64,000 nt of DNA, taken from NCBI RefSeq assembly GCF_002556635.1, contig NZ_MWMO01000012.1, forward strand, positions 62,001 through 126,000. Reading direction: 5' to 3'. Within the stretch, counting starts at the first letter, position 1. Every line of letters begins with the position of its first letter. Positions 28,018-37,252 of the stretch are shown piece by piece. This DNA comes from Novosphingobium sp. PC22D. Its GTDB lineage: Bacteria; Pseudomonadota; Alphaproteobacteria; Sphingomonadales; Sphingomonadaceae. The translations under genes and the position numbers were made by a program. The notes beneath the pieces were generated by a model that was not told where the DNA came from, did not search any database, and saw nothing but the letters and a program-made list of their open reading frames with translations.

Positions 28018-29057
28018 AGCGGTTTCCATTCCTCGTTTGCGGGGAGCGGTGCGAAGATCGCATCCAGCTTTTGATCGGTGACGCCCTCGGGCGTTGCGGG
28101 GTTCCACTTCGGAGCGTTGTCCTTGTCGACGATCACCGCGCGCACGCCCTCGGCGAAATCGGGCAGCGTCAGAACGCGGCTGGCGATGCGGTATTCCATC
28201 GCCATGTTGTCGGCGAAGTCCGACAGCTTCGCGGACTCGGCGAGTTGGCGCAGCGAGACCTTGCAGGCTTGCGGACTCTTGACCCGCAGCGTCGCGAGTT
28301 CCTTGGCCGCCCACTCGCCGTCGTCAGCCTCGAGCGAGGCAAGCACCTCTTCTAAGGTGTCCGAGGCGAAGTGCTTGCGGATCGCCGAGGCGTGTGCCGC
28401 GATCTTCGGTTCGGGCGGCGTCTCGGCCAGTGAGGACAGCACGCCGCCGATCTCGTGCCCGGCCGCGATCCGGCGCTTGGCCTCGGGGATCGCCTCGGAC
28501 GGCACGTAGTGCGTGGCAAGCCCCGCCCACAGGCACTCCGCGCCGTCGAGCCGCGCGCCGGTGAGCGCGAGGAACTGGCCGACACGCCCGTCGAGCCGCG
28601 AGAGATACCAACCACCGCCGACGTCGGGAAACAGGCCAATCCCGGTCTCGGGCATGGCGAGGCGGGTGTTCTCGGTCGCGACGCGATAGCGCGCGGGCTG
28701 CGAGATGCCGACGCCGCCGCCCATGGTGATGCCGTCCATGAAGGCGACCACGGGCTTGGCGTATGTGAAGATCTGGTGGTTAAGGCGATATTCGTCGAAG
28801 AAGAAAGCGCGCCCCGCCTTGCCCTCGTCATTGAGCGCGGACTGGCGCAGCAGGTTGATGTCGCCGCCCGAGCAGAAGCCCCGGCCTTCGCTGTGGTCGA
28901 GGATCACCGCCTTGACCTCGCCTTCGTCCTGCCATTCCTTGAGCGCCGCAGTCATCGCCAGGCACATGTCGAGCGTCAGCGCGTGGATCGCCTTGGGCCG
29001 GTTGAGCGTGAGATAGGCGGCGGCGCCCTCGCGCCTGGTGAGAAGTTCGTCCGTCAT
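28014..29057 (-). CDS. 3-hydroxyisobutyryl-CoA hydrolase
   Basis: 347-aa crotonase-fold hydrolase, longer than hydratases because of the HIBCH C-terminal extension. '[17 protein letters not shown]' starts the domain. '[13 protein letters not shown]' is the oxyanion motif. '[20 protein letters not shown]', '[20 protein letters not shown]' and '[20 protein letters not shown]' are diagnostic. It releases CoA from 3-hydroxyisobutyryl-CoA so that MmsB can act. It is coupled to the following hydratase gene (ATGA) and lies 24 nt after the isobutyryl-CoA dehydrogenase gene. Confidence 0.93.
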   Translation of the reverse strand: MTDELLTRREGAAAYLTLNRPKAIHALTLDMCLAMTAALKEWQDEGEVKAVILDHSEGRGFCSGGDINLLRQSALNDEGKAGRAFFFDEYRLNHQIFTYAKPVVAFMDGITMGGGVGISQPARYRVATENTRLAMPETGIGLFPDVGGGWYLSRLDGRVGQFLALTGARLDGAECLWAGLATHYVPSEAIPEAKRRIAAGHEIGGVLSSLAETPPEPKIAAHASAIRKHFASDTLEEVLASLEADDGEWAAKELATLRVKSPQACKVSLRQLAESAKLSDFADNMAMEYRIASRVLTLPDFAEGVRAVIVDKDNAPKWNPATPEGVTDQKLDAIFAPLPANEEWKPL

Positions 29058-29081
29058 CGTCGTCCCCCTTGGGTCGTGCCC

Positions 29082-30227
29082 TTACTGGCGCAGCAGTTCG
29101 CGCCCGACGATCATCCGCATGACCTGGTTGGTGCCCTCGAGAATCGAGTGGACCCGCAGGTCGCGCCAGAAGCGCTCGATCGGATAGTCCTTGAGGTAGC
29201 CGTAGCCCCCGAAGAGCTGCAGCGCGTCGTTGACGATCGCCGAGCCGCTGTCGGTCGCGAGCCGCTTCGCCATCGCCGAAAAACGCGTCTTGTCCGGCGC
29301 GCCGGCGGTGACCTTGGCCGCCGCGAGATAGAGCAGCGCGCGTGCCGCCTCGAGGTCGGTCGCCATGTCCGCAAGCATGAACTGGGTGTTCTGGAACTCG
29401 CCGATCGGCTGGTCGAACTGCTTGCGGTCGCGCACGTACTGGACCGCTTCGTCGAGGCAGCGCTGGGCGCCGCCCAGCGAGCAGGCGCCGATGTTGATGC
29501 GGCCGCCGTCGAGCCCCATCATCGCGAAACGGAAGCCCTCGCCTTCGGCACCGACGAGGTTCTCGGCCGGGACGCGCGCGTCCTCGAAGATCACCTGCGC
29601 GGTGGGCGAGGCGTTCCAGCCCAGCTTCTTCTCGGGCGCGCCGAAGCTGACGCCCGGTGTGTCCTTGTCGACCACGAAGCACGAGATGCCCTTGGTCTTG
29701 TGCTCGCCGGTGCGCGCCATGACGACGTAGACGTCGTTGACGCCGCCGCCCGAAATGAACTGCTTGGTGCCGTTGAGCACGTAGGCGTCGCCGTCGCGCT
29801 TCGCGCTGGTCTTGAGCGCCGCCGCGTCCGATCCCGAGCCCGGCTCGGTGAGGCAATAGGAGGCGATCTTCTCCATCGTCACCAGCTCGGGCAGGTAGCG
29901 GTCCTTGATGTCCTGCGAGGCGAAGCTGTCGATCATCCATGCCGCCATGTTGTGGATCGAGACATAGGCGCTCGTCGCCGGACAGCCGTAGGACATGGCT
30001 TCCATGATCAGCGCCGCCTCGAGCCGGCCAAGACCGATGCCCCCGCTTTCCTCGGACACATAGATCGCGCCGAAGCCCAGTTCGCCGGCGGCCTTCCACA
30101 CGTCCACCGGATAGTGATGCTTCTCGTCCCACTCCGCCGCGAAGGGCGTGATGCGGTCCTCGGTGAACTTGCGCGCGGTATCCTGGATCGCGAGCTGGTC
30201 TTCGGTCAGCGCGAACTGTTCGGTCAT
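29082..30227 (-). CDS. Isobutyryl-CoA dehydrogenase
   Basis: 381-aa acyl-CoA dehydrogenase. 'ASYCLTEPGSGSDAAALKTS' near residue 125, 'LNGTKQFISGGGVNDVY' near 152, FAD contact 'RKQFDQPIGEFQNTQF' near 266, and 'LQLFGGYGYLKDYPIERFWR' are present. The catalytic Glu lies in 'HSILEGTNQVMRMIVGREL' at the C-terminus. It oxidises isobutyryl-CoA to methacrylyl-CoA. It opens the valine cluster IBD-HIBCH-ECH-HIBADH on the minus strand. The specificity is inferred from this gene order. Confidence 0.92.
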   Translation of the reverse strand: MTEQFALTEDQLAIQDTARKFTEDRITPFAAEWDEKHHYPVDVWKAAGELGFGAIYVSEESGGIGLGRLEAALIMEAMSYGCPATSAYVSIHNMAAWMIDSFASQDIKDRYLPELVTMEKIASYCLTEPGSGSDAAALKTSAKRDGDAYVLNGTKQFISGGGVNDVYVVMARTGEHKTKGISCFVVDKDTPGVSFGAPEKKLGWNASPTAQVIFEDARVPAENLVGAEGEGFRFAMMGLDGGRINIGACSLGGAQRCLDEAVQYVRDRKQFDQPIGEFQNTQFMLADMATDLEAARALLYLAAAKVTAGAPDKTRFSAMAKRLATDSGSAIVNDALQLFGGYGYLKDYPIERFWRDLRVHSILEGTNQVMRMIVGRELLRQ

Positions 30228-30249
30228 GATTGCCCCTGTTCTGTCTTCG

Positions 30250-30741
30250 TTATGCGGCGCAGCGCGTGTAGGTCAGCGGGTCGGGCATCGCGTCGGGCCC
30301 CTTGTCGTGGCGCACGAGCGTCTGCCCGTCGTCGCTCATCTCGAGCGAGACGTCGAGAATCCAGGTCTGCCCCTCTCCGGAAAACTCGTAGGCCGCGCTG
30401 ATCGCGTCGGGTTCGACATTCTCGACCATGCCGAGCGTGGCGACGGATTCGTAGAACTTCAGGCTGTCCGCCTCGACCGTCATCAGGCCCTTGGCGTCCC
30501 CCTTGGTGCTGGTGCAATCGGCGGGAACCAGGCCCCAGCGGCCGCGCATGGCCTCGGGGATCTCGTCGCCGGCCAGCGCGGGCGGTTCGCCCGGCGCCGC
30601 GGTGCCCGTCTCCGCCCCGGCGGACGCGCTTTCCATCGCGGTGGCGTCTGTCCCCTGCGCCTCGGGCTCGGCCGGCTCCTTCGAGCAGGCGCCCAAGAGC
30701 GCGAGCGTCGCCGCCGCGACCAGTGGCAGTGCGTATTTCAT
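30250..30741 (-). CDS. Lipoprotein of unknown function
   Basis: 163 aa. Lipobox 'LLGACSK' near residue 19, an acidic Ala/Glu/Gly-rich linker to about residue 60, then a small beta-rich domain: 'IPEAMRGRWGLVPADCTS', 'LKFYESVATLGMVENVE' and a C-terminal 'DPLTYTRCAA'. Two domain cysteines may form a disulfide. ATG 30741 places the signal peptide correctly. It lies 22 nt upstream of the isobutyryl-CoA dehydrogenase gene and is possibly cotranscribed, without an obvious functional tie. Confidence 0.78.
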   Translation of the reverse strand: MKYALPLVAAATLALLGACSKEPAEPEAQGTDATAMESASAGAETGTAAPGEPPALAGDEIPEAMRGRWGLVPADCTSTKGDAKGLMTVEADSLKFYESVATLGMVENVEPDAISAAYEFSGEGQTWILDVSLEMSDDGQTLVRHDKGPDAMPDPLTYTRCAA

Positions 30742-30826
30742 CCGTCCTCTCCTTCCACGCACGGCGACGCGGGGCAATGACCCGCGCACGCCGCGCGCCC
30801 AGACCTCCGGCTTGCGCTAGGCGCGA

Positions 30827-32251
30827 TCAGCCGATGAGTTCGATGATGTCCTTGCCGAACAGCGCCTCGTCCGAGGGGATCTCCTTGGTCTTCGCCAGCG
30901 GCTTCGACACCCAGGTCTCGTTGATGAGATCGCGCCAGGTGACGTTGTTGTTGGTGGCGTTGCCGCCCCACGAACCGCAGCCGAGCGAAAAGGTCTGGCG
31001 CATGCCGTTCCACAGGTTGCCCGAGTTCGAGGCCGCCTGCGGCTGGTTGACCATGACGCGGCTGGTCTTGGTGTGCTCGGCCAGCTTCATGATGTTCTCG
31101 TCCGAGGTCGAGTAGATGCCGCAGGAGTGGCCCTGGCCCTGATAGGCCTGGATCGCGTTGGTCAGTTCGATCGCCTCGTCGAGATCCTTGGCGCGGTAGA
31201 GCGCCATGGTGACCGTCATCTTCTCGCCCGAGAAGGGGTGCTCCTTGCCGTGACCGGTCTCGGGCACGATGAAGAACGCGGTTCCCTCGGGGATCTGGAA
31301 GCCGGCATAGTCGGCGATGAACTGCGGCGACTGCGCCACGACCTTGGCGTTGATGTGCTCGCCATCTTCCCAGATCGCGTTCTGCAGCTTCGCCTTGTTC
31401 TCACCCTCGATCACGAAGCCGCCCTTTTCCTTCAGCTTGGCGAGCATCTCGTCGTAGATCGCGTCGAGCAGGATCACGGCGTTGTCCGAGGAGCACGAGG
31501 CGGCATAGTCGAGCGTCTTGGAAATCAGGATCTTCTCGGCCGCGTCATCGAGATCGGCGGTGTCGTCTACCGTGATCACGGCGTTACCGACGCCGACGCC
31601 GAGCGCCGGCGTGCCCGAGCTGTAGGCCGCCTTGACCATCGGCGTGCCGCCGGTGGCGAGCACGCGGTCACACTGCTTCATCACTTCGTTGGTCTTCTCT
31701 ACCGAGGGCTGCTCGATCGGGATCACGAGGTCGGCGGGCGCGCCCATCTTCTCGAGCGCGTCGCGCATGAGGTTGCAGATCTTGGCGTTGACGAACTTGG
31801 CGCGCGGGTGCGGGCAGATGATCACCGAGTTGCGCCCCTTGACCGCGCTGATCGCCTTGATCACCGGAGTGGCCTCGGGATTGGTCGAGGGCGAAAGCGC
31901 GCCGATCACGCCGACGGGTTTGGCGATCTTGACGATGTTGCGCTCGCGATCCTCCTCGATGATGCCCACCGACTTGTCGTCGATGATGTCCATCAGCGTG
32001 GCGCGAGTCTTGATCGAGATCTTCTTGAACTTGCCTTCGTAGTTGCCGAGCTGGGTTTCCTCGACGGTCTCGCGGGCGATTTCCTCGTCCATGCCCGGCT
32101 TGCACACGGCATAGACCATGCCGCGAATCCAGCGATCGACCTGCTCCTGCGTGGCGTGCTCGATCTGGTGCTGCGCCTTGCGCGAGCGGGCGACCAGCTC
32201 CGCGACTTCGTCGGCGACGGTGGTTTCTGCAATGTCTTCAACGGTGGCCAT
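30827..32251 (-). CDS. CoA-acylating aldehyde dehydrogenase (SauS/acetaldehyde dehydrogenase-like)
   Basis: 474-aa member of the aldehyde dehydrogenase superfamily in the CoA-acylating branch (AdhE N-domain, EutE, SauS). 'KPVGVIGALSPSTNPEATPV' near residue 108 and the catalytic Cys in 'DYAASCSSDNAVILLD' near 250 are characteristic, as is 'FSLGCGSWGGNATNNNVTW' near 420. It would interconvert an aldehyde and its acyl-CoA with NAD(P) and CoA. Candidates are acetaldehyde, sulfoacetaldehyde or a short aldehyde from the island's retro-aldol or C-C cleavage steps. The putative promoter upstream is overlapped by a palindrome, suggesting substrate-induced expression. Confidence 0.88.
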   Translation of the reverse strand: MATVEDIAETTVADEVAELVARSRKAQHQIEHATQEQVDRWIRGMVYAVCKPGMDEEIARETVEETQLGNYEGKFKKISIKTRATLMDIIDDKSVGIIEEDRERNIVKIAKPVGVIGALSPSTNPEATPVIKAISAVKGRNSVIICPHPRAKFVNAKICNLMRDALEKMGAPADLVIPIEQPSVEKTNEVMKQCDRVLATGGTPMVKAAYSSGTPALGVGVGNAVITVDDTADLDDAAEKILISKTLDYAASCSSDNAVILLDAIYDEMLAKLKEKGGFVIEGENKAKLQNAIWEDGEHINAKVVAQSPQFIADYAGFQIPEGTAFFIVPETGHGKEHPFSGEKMTVTMALYRAKDLDEAIELTNAIQAYQGQGHSCGIYSTSDENIMKLAEHTKTSRVMVNQPQAASNSGNLWNGMRQTFSLGCGSWGGNATNNNVTWRDLINETWVSKPLAKTKEIPSDEALFGKDIIELIG

Positions 32252-32330
32252 GGCATCTATCCCTTGTGTTCATCCCATCCGCATCGCCATACCGCGCGGG
32301 CACGCAGCCGCGGAAAAATTTTCACGCCCC

Positions 32331-32352
32331 TCCCTGCACCTTCACGCAGGGA
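32331..32352. promoter_or_regulatory. Inverted repeat in the aldehyde dehydrogenase leader
   Basis: TCCCTGC (32331-32337) and GCAGGGA (32346-32352) form a perfect 7-bp inverted repeat with an 8-nt spacer. It would be a hairpin in the 5' leader of the minus-strand aldehyde dehydrogenase mRNA, or a protein-binding site. Confidence 0.4.
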
Positions 32353-32363
32353 GTCGCAAACAG

Positions 32364-32405
32364 TTTAATCGAGCAATTAAATCGTTGCAGTTGTAATTTG
32401 ATCAA
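32364..32405 (-). promoter_or_regulatory. Putative promoter of the aldehyde dehydrogenase gene with overlapping operator
   Basis: On the minus strand TTGATC (32400-32405), an 18-nt spacer and TTTAAT (32376-32381) form a fair promoter. The -10 box is also one arm of the palindrome TTTAAT-N6-ATTAAA (32364-32381). A regulator bound there would block the -10, the usual arrangement for TetR/MarR/GntR-type repression. No regulator gene is adjacent. Confidence 0.5.
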
Positions 32406-32566
32406 CCCCGCCGCTTTCTCGCGCACCTGCCAATTGGATTAGGGGATCGTTCGACTTGCGGCGGACCGCCCCGCCGCTTCGGCGAACCGCTTCCGCTGTC
32501 GACACCTCGATATGCATCGGCTAGTCGCCCACGGGTTGGCATGCGGCACTAACGAAAGGCTATTCC
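32406..32566. other. Rest of divergent intergenic region upstream of the flavin reductase
   Basis: No gene seen. A GAAAGG Shine-Dalgarno precedes the flavin reductase ATG. No clear -35/-10 pair for the rightward gene was found. Confidence 0.4.
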
Positions 32567-33061
32567 ATGGGCGAAACCAGCATCGATCCCAACGATTTCC
32601 GCAAGGTGCTCGGCAGCTATCCGACAGGGGTATGCGTGATCACCGCGCTCGATGCTGACGACAAGCCCGCGGGCATGGTGGTGGGTTCCTTCACATCGGT
32701 TTCGCTGGATCCGCCGCTGGTGGGATTCTTCCCGGACAAGAAGTCGAGTTCCTGGCCGCTGATCGAGAGTGCCGGGCATTTCTGCGTCAACGTCATGGGC
32801 AGCAACCAGCAGGCGATCTGCCGCGCGGTCGCCGCCAAGGGCGACGAGAAGTTCGTCGGCGTCGAATTCGCGCTGTCCGAACACAATCTGCCGATCATTG
32901 CCGACTCGCTCGCCTGCATCGAGTGCCGGCTCCATTCGGTGACCGAGGCGGGCGACCACTGGTTCGTGCTGGGCGAAGTGCTGCGGCTCGAAATGACTCG
33001 CGACGACGATCCGATGCTGTTCCACCGAGGCCGCTACGGCGGCTTCGCCGAGGTGATCTAG
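32567..33061 (+). CDS. Flavin reductase family protein
   Basis: 164-aa flavin reductase-like domain (DIM6/NTAB family). 'YPTGVCVITALD' is near residue 18, the FMN-binding strand 'GMVVGSFTSVSLDPPLVGF' near 36, 'CVNVMG' near 73, and the C-terminal His/Arg in 'LFHRGRYGGFAEV'. Such small enzymes supply reduced FMN or FAD to a two-component monooxygenase using NAD(P)H. The nearby LLM-type oxidoreductase is a possible partner, but they are about 14 kb apart. It is the first rightward gene of the catabolic island and is followed 92 nt later by an SDR gene. Confidence 0.9.
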   Translation: MGETSIDPNDFRKVLGSYPTGVCVITALDADDKPAGMVVGSFTSVSLDPPLVGFFPDKKSSSWPLIESAGHFCVNVMGSNQQAICRAVAAKGDEKFVGVEFALSEHNLPIIADSLACIECRLHSVTEAGDHWFVLGEVLRLEMTRDDDPMLFHRGRYGGFAEVI

Positions 33062-33153
33062 AAGTGATCTAGTCCGGCCTGCTGCTTGACTTGCGTGCCC
33101 GCGGCACGGATCACCCGTGCCGTTCAAGAGAGCGGGATACGGGAGAGCAGGAT

Positions 33154-33906
33154 ATGACACGTTCGCTGGGCGGCAGGGTCGCCGTGATCACGGGCGCGGG
33201 ATCGGGAATCGGGCGCGGCGTTGCGCTGCGGCTCGCCGAAGACGATGCGAAGATCGCGGTATGGGACATCAACAAGGCCGGCGCCGACGAGACTGCGGAC
33301 ATGGTCCGCGCCGCCGGAGGCACCGCCATTGCCATCGAGTGCGACTGTTCGGACAAGGCGGCGATCGCCGCTGCCGCGGCGACCACGCGCAGCGAACTCG
33401 GCCCAGTGGCGATCCTCGTCAACAATGCCGGGATCGCGCCGTTCAAGCCCTTCCTCGAAACCGAGGACGAACTGTTCGACACGGTCATCCGGATCAACCT
33501 GCGCGGCCCCTGGCTGGTGACCAAGGAACTGATCCCGGACATGCTCGCGGCGAAGTGGGGACGGATCATCAACATCACCTCGTCCTCGGTGCAGACGGGC
33601 TCGCCGACCCAGAGCCACTACACCAGTTCGAAGGGCGGACTGCTCGGCTTCAGCAAGTCGCTCGCGCTCGAAATGGCACCGCACGGGATCACCGTGAACA
33701 TGATCCCGCCGGGCGCGATCGACACGCCCATGCTGCGCGGCGCCGGGATCGACGGTGAGGCCTTCGGCGCGGCGCTGCCCGTCCGCCGCCTCGGGCAGGT
33801 CGAGGACATCGGCGCGGCGGCGGCCTATCTCGCCTCCGAGGAAGCCGGCTACGTCACAGGCCAGACGATCAGCACGAATGGCGGCCGCTACATGGGTTCG
33901 GCATGA
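33154..33906 (+). CDS. Short-chain dehydrogenase/reductase
   Basis: 250-aa classical SDR. The cofactor loop 'VITGAGSGIGRGVALRLAE', then 'ILVNNAGIAPFKPF', catalytic Ser in 'INITSSSVQTGSP', and Tyr/Lys in 'HYTSSKGG' are all present. Asp in 'AVWDINKAG' after the second strand suggests NAD over NADP. It would oxidise or reduce an alcohol/ketone intermediate. The start ATG 33154 follows GAGAGCAGGAT. Its stop overlaps the hydrolase start (ATGA), so the two act together. Confidence 0.92.
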   Translation: MTRSLGGRVAVITGAGSGIGRGVALRLAEDDAKIAVWDINKAGADETADMVRAAGGTAIAIECDCSDKAAIAAAAATTRSELGPVAILVNNAGIAPFKPFLETEDELFDTVIRINLRGPWLVTKELIPDMLAAKWGRIINITSSSVQTGSPTQSHYTSSKGGLLGFSKSLALEMAPHGITVNMIPPGAIDTPMLRGAGIDGEAFGAALPVRRLGQVEDIGAAAAYLASEEAGYVTGQTISTNGGRYMGSA

Positions 33907-34691
33907 GCGAGCCCTTCTCGGTCGCGGCGGAAGGCACCACGCTCGTCGGCGACTGGCGCAAGGGCGCGCGCAATGTCTGCCCGCTCGTCCTGGCGCACGG
34001 CTTCGGCGGTTCGCGGCGTGACTGGGGCGCGGTGGTCGACGCGCTCCCGGCCGATCATTCTGTGCTGCGCTACGACCAGCGCGGCTTCGGCGACTCACCC
34101 TATGCCGAGACTCCCTACTCGCACGCCGACGACCTGCTCGCGCTGTTCGACGAACTCGACATCGCGCGGGCAGACTTGTGCGGCATGTCGCTGGGCGGCT
34201 CGACCGTGCTCCATTTCGCGCTCGACCACCCAGAGCGTGTGCACCGACTAATCCTGGTGAGCCCGCTGATCGTCGGCTGGTCGTGGTCGGAGGAGTGGAT
34301 CGCGCTGTGGAAGGCGATCGGACGGCTGGCGCGTGCGGACGACATGGACGGCGCGCGGCAAGCCTGGCTCGCGCATCCGCTGTTCGATCAGGTGCGTGGC
34401 ACCGACAACGAGCAATACCAGCGCGAAGCGATCGCGGCCTTCCACGGCCGGCAATGGATCGCCGACGCGGCACGTCCCGAAGTATCCGACGTCGAGCGGC
34501 TCCATAAGCTCGAGCCCCCGACCCTGCTGCTCACCGGCGAGCGCGACATGGCCGACTTCCGGCTGATTGCGGACCTGATTGCGGGCGCCGCGCCCGAGGT
34601 GACGCGCATCGACTATCGCGAGGCCGGCCACATGCTGACGCTTGAGCGCCCCGCCGAGATAGGCAAGGCGATCGGGGAATTCGTCGCCTGA
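33903..34691 (+). CDS. Alpha/beta-hydrolase
   Basis: 262-aa alpha/beta-hydrolase. The oxyanion motif is 'VLAHGFGGSRRDWGAVVD', followed by 'VLRYDQRGFGDSPY', the nucleophile 'LCGMSLGGSTVLHFAL', Asp in 'LLLTGERDMADF' and His in 'YREAGHMLTLERP'. The triad is complete. It resembles C-C bond hydrolases and 3-oxoadipate enol-lactonase-like enzymes; an ester, lactone or C-C substrate is possible. It is coupled to the SDR gene by a 4-nt overlap and converges on the TonB receptor across a large hairpin. Confidence 0.9.
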   Translation: MSEPFSVAAEGTTLVGDWRKGARNVCPLVLAHGFGGSRRDWGAVVDALPADHSVLRYDQRGFGDSPYAETPYSHADDLLALFDELDIARADLCGMSLGGSTVLHFALDHPERVHRLILVSPLIVGWSWSEEWIALWKAIGRLARADDMDGARQAWLAHPLFDQVRGTDNEQYQREAIAAFHGRQWIADAARPEVSDVERLHKLEPPTLLLTGERDMADFRLIADLIAGAAPEVTRIDYREAGHMLTLERPAEIGKAIGEFVA

Positions 34692-34728
34692 GGTCCGCAC
34701 TGCGGCAAAGATCGCCTCGGCCGGACCG

Positions 34729-34773
34729 GGTGGCGGGGGCAGGGCCGATCATACCGGCCCTGCCCCCGCCACC
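34729..34773. terminator. 19-bp perfect hairpin between convergent genes
   Basis: GGTGGCGGGGGCAGGGCCG (34729-34747) and its exact complement (34755-34773) flank a 7-nt loop. It sits between the stops of the rightward hydrolase and the leftward TonB receptor. It probably ends transcription in both directions, although no U-tract follows on either side. Confidence 0.7.
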
Positions 34774-34779
34774 TCGCTG

Positions 34780-37119
34780 TCAGAAGTCGTAGCGCACCTC
34801 GCCGCCCCAGAAGCGCGGCAGCCCTGGATTGACGACATTGGTGTTGCCGCCCGGCGCGGCCGCGTTGCCGCCCGAGTAGTACTTCCGGTCGAACAGGTTG
34901 CGGGCATAAAGCGCGGCGGTGAGCCCCGATCCGCCGATGTTCTCCAGCGTCACGCGCGCGTTCACCAGGACATAGCCGGGCAGCACGGTGTTGGGGGCAT
35001 CGGTCGCGCCCACGTTCGAGAAGTTCTGCTCGGTCTGGCCATAAGCGTCGGCCCGAAACTTGAGCGTTCCGGTATCACCGAGCGGGACGCCGACTTCGCC
35101 GTAGATCGTGCCGCTCCATTCGGGTACGTCGGCGAAGGGCCCGTATTTGACCGTTTCGCCCAGCACGGTCACCGTGTCCCTGGTGTAACGCGCATCGGTG
35201 TAGTTGCCCGAGATGCCGAAGGTCAGGTTCGCGGTCGGGCGCACCGAGGCATCGAACTCGACGCCCGAGATCTTCGCCTTGGGCACGTTGACGGTGAGCA
35301 ACGAGACACCTTGCGGCGTGAGGATGTAGGCCGCGCGCTGGATGTTATCGACCCACTGGTTGAAGACGTCGGCGTTGAAGGTCGCGGGCACGCCAAGGCC
35401 GTTGCCCGAATACTTGACGCCGGCCTCGATGTCCTTCGTGGTCTCGGGCAGGAATAGGTTGCCCCCGCCCGCCGCGGTCACCGCGATCGGCGCGACCGAG
35501 TAGTTGAAGCCTCCCGCACGCCAGCTTCCCCGGTGCGAGACATAGACCATGAGGTCCGGCGATATCTTGTAGTCGAGACTGATCGTCCAGCTCGGCTTGT
35601 CGGCCTTGGTCACTTCGGGAACGTTGTCGGGGAAGAAGCCGAGGAACAGCGAATCCTCGCCCTGGCGCAGCGTGGTCTTGTCCCAGGTATAGCGGAAACC
35701 GCCGGTGACATTGAGCGCCTCGGTCAGCGCGTAGGTCGCCTGCGCGAAGCCCGCCACCGAGCGCGTCTTGAACTTGCCGGTGTAGAAGAAGCGGAACGGC
35801 GGCTGGATCGGGTTGAAGTTGCCGAAATCGAGCGGCGAGCGGACAAACTTCTTCTCGTCGAGATAGTAGAAGCCCACCACATAGTCGAGCGCACCGCCGA
35901 CGGCCTTGCCCTGCAATTGCAGCTCGTTCGAGATCTGGCGGTTGCGCTGGCGGAACCCTTCGATGTTCTGCGTCTTCAGGCCGCCAAGGATAAGCTCGCC
36001 CTGGGTCTGGAAGAACGGGAACGGCGAACCGTCGTAGTCATAACCGTCATAGGCCTTGGCGCGGTTGTAGCCGAAGATGTTCTTGATCGTCAGGTCGGGC
36101 GAAAGCTCGATCTCGGTGGTGTTGATAGCGAACGTGTCCGATGCCTCGTGGAAGGGATCGACGCTCGACAGGTTGACCCACGGCCCGAGGCTGCGCTGCA
36201 AGGCCAGGGCATCCTCGAGGTCGCCCTGGAACACGCCGGGGTTCGCTGCGAGGAACTGGGTGAAAACCGGATTGGCCGCGCTCAGCGCGCAGGCGGCGGC
36301 GTCGACCAGACCCTGCGCCGAACTGCCGCAAGGGTTCACCGACCACAGCAGGTAGGGCGTGTTCGTCCCGTCCTCGTCGGTGTACTGCACCACCGTGGTG
36401 TTGCGGATGCCGGGTGCCAGCTCGATCGCGAGCGTGCCGCGCAGCGAGATCTGGTCGATGTTCCCGTAGTCCTCGTCGAGATAGTAGTCGCGCACGAAGC
36501 CGCCGCCGCCGGTATATTCGGCCGCGACGCGCAGGCCGACGGTCTCGGAAAGCGGAACGCTGACCGCGCCTTCGACGTGCCGTGATTCGTAGCTGCCATA
36601 GCGGCCGCTGACGTAGCCACCGAATTCGTCGCCGGGCTTGGCGGTCTCGTAGAGCACCGCGCCGCCGGTCGCGTTGCGGCCGAACAGCGTGCCCTGCGGT
36701 CCCTTGAGCACCTGGATGCCACCCAGGTCATAGAAGGGCGTCGCCGAATAGGTCGAGATCTGGACCTCGTTGATGTAGGGCAGCACGCTCGGCGGCGAGT
36801 TCGAGAACGTGTCGACGCTCTGGCCTCGGATCGAGTAGTTGAACGCGTGGACACCGCCGTTCTGGCGGATCACCAGCCCCGGCACGGCGGTCTGCAGGTC
36901 GTTCTCGTTATAGATCGCCCGCTCGGCCAGCGACTCGCCGTCGATCGCGGCGATCGCGATGGGAACGTCGGACAGCCGCTCCTCGCGACGCCGTGCGGTA
37001 ACGACGATCGCCTCGTCGCCTCCGCCCTCCTCGAGCGCCGCCCGATCCTGCGCCACCGCGACAGTGCCAAACGGCATCGCGCAACCCGCGAGCAGACTCG
37101 CGCCAATCCATATCCTCAT
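34780..37119 (-). CDS. TonB-dependent outer-membrane receptor
   Basis: 779 aa. The signal peptide ends near 'VAVAQ' (about residue 24). A short segment before the plug reads 'AIVVTARRREERLSDVPIAI' (TonB box region). The plug includes 'IRGQSVDTFSNSPPSVLPYI' and 'VLKGPQGTLFGRNATGGAVL'. A 22-strand barrel follows and ends in 'FWGGEVRYDF', with the terminal Phe needed for BAM insertion. No separate anti-sigma signalling domain is present. This receptor type is abundant in sphingomonads and imports hydrophobic or bulky nutrients. It lies in the middle of the catabolic genes, so it is likely the entry route for their substrate. Confidence 0.94.
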   Translation of the reverse strand: MRIWIGASLLAGCAMPFGTVAVAQDRAALEEGGGDEAIVVTARRREERLSDVPIAIAAIDGESLAERAIYNENDLQTAVPGLVIRQNGGVHAFNYSIRGQSVDTFSNSPPSVLPYINEVQISTYSATPFYDLGGIQVLKGPQGTLFGRNATGGAVLYETAKPGDEFGGYVSGRYGSYESRHVEGAVSVPLSETVGLRVAAEYTGGGGFVRDYYLDEDYGNIDQISLRGTLAIELAPGIRNTTVVQYTDEDGTNTPYLLWSVNPCGSSAQGLVDAAACALSAANPVFTQFLAANPGVFQGDLEDALALQRSLGPWVNLSSVDPFHEASDTFAINTTEIELSPDLTIKNIFGYNRAKAYDGYDYDGSPFPFFQTQGELILGGLKTQNIEGFRQRNRQISNELQLQGKAVGGALDYVVGFYYLDEKKFVRSPLDFGNFNPIQPPFRFFYTGKFKTRSVAGFAQATYALTEALNVTGGFRYTWDKTTLRQGEDSLFLGFFPDNVPEVTKADKPSWTISLDYKISPDLMVYVSHRGSWRAGGFNYSVAPIAVTAAGGGNLFLPETTKDIEAGVKYSGNGLGVPATFNADVFNQWVDNIQRAAYILTPQGVSLLTVNVPKAKISGVEFDASVRPTANLTFGISGNYTDARYTRDTVTVLGETVKYGPFADVPEWSGTIYGEVGVPLGDTGTLKFRADAYGQTEQNFSNVGATDAPNTVLPGYVLVNARVTLENIGGSGLTAALYARNLFDRKYYSGGNAAAPGGNTNVVNPGLPRFWGGEVRYDF

Positions 37120-37252
37120 TGTTTTTCCCCTCCTCCCGGGTGACCGCGCGCGAACTGCGCGTCGTCGTCGCGATACCCGATGCGGGCCCCGAATACCGCC
37201 TCATCGGGGCGCTTGCCACTCGGCTGGCGCGATAGGCCCGGCGATTGTCCGG

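Noticed and set aside
26158..28074. A 638-codon plus-strand frame opposite mmsB and the hydratase gene
   Set aside because: Low-complexity composition typical of antisense frames; the minus-strand genes have full catalytic motifs.
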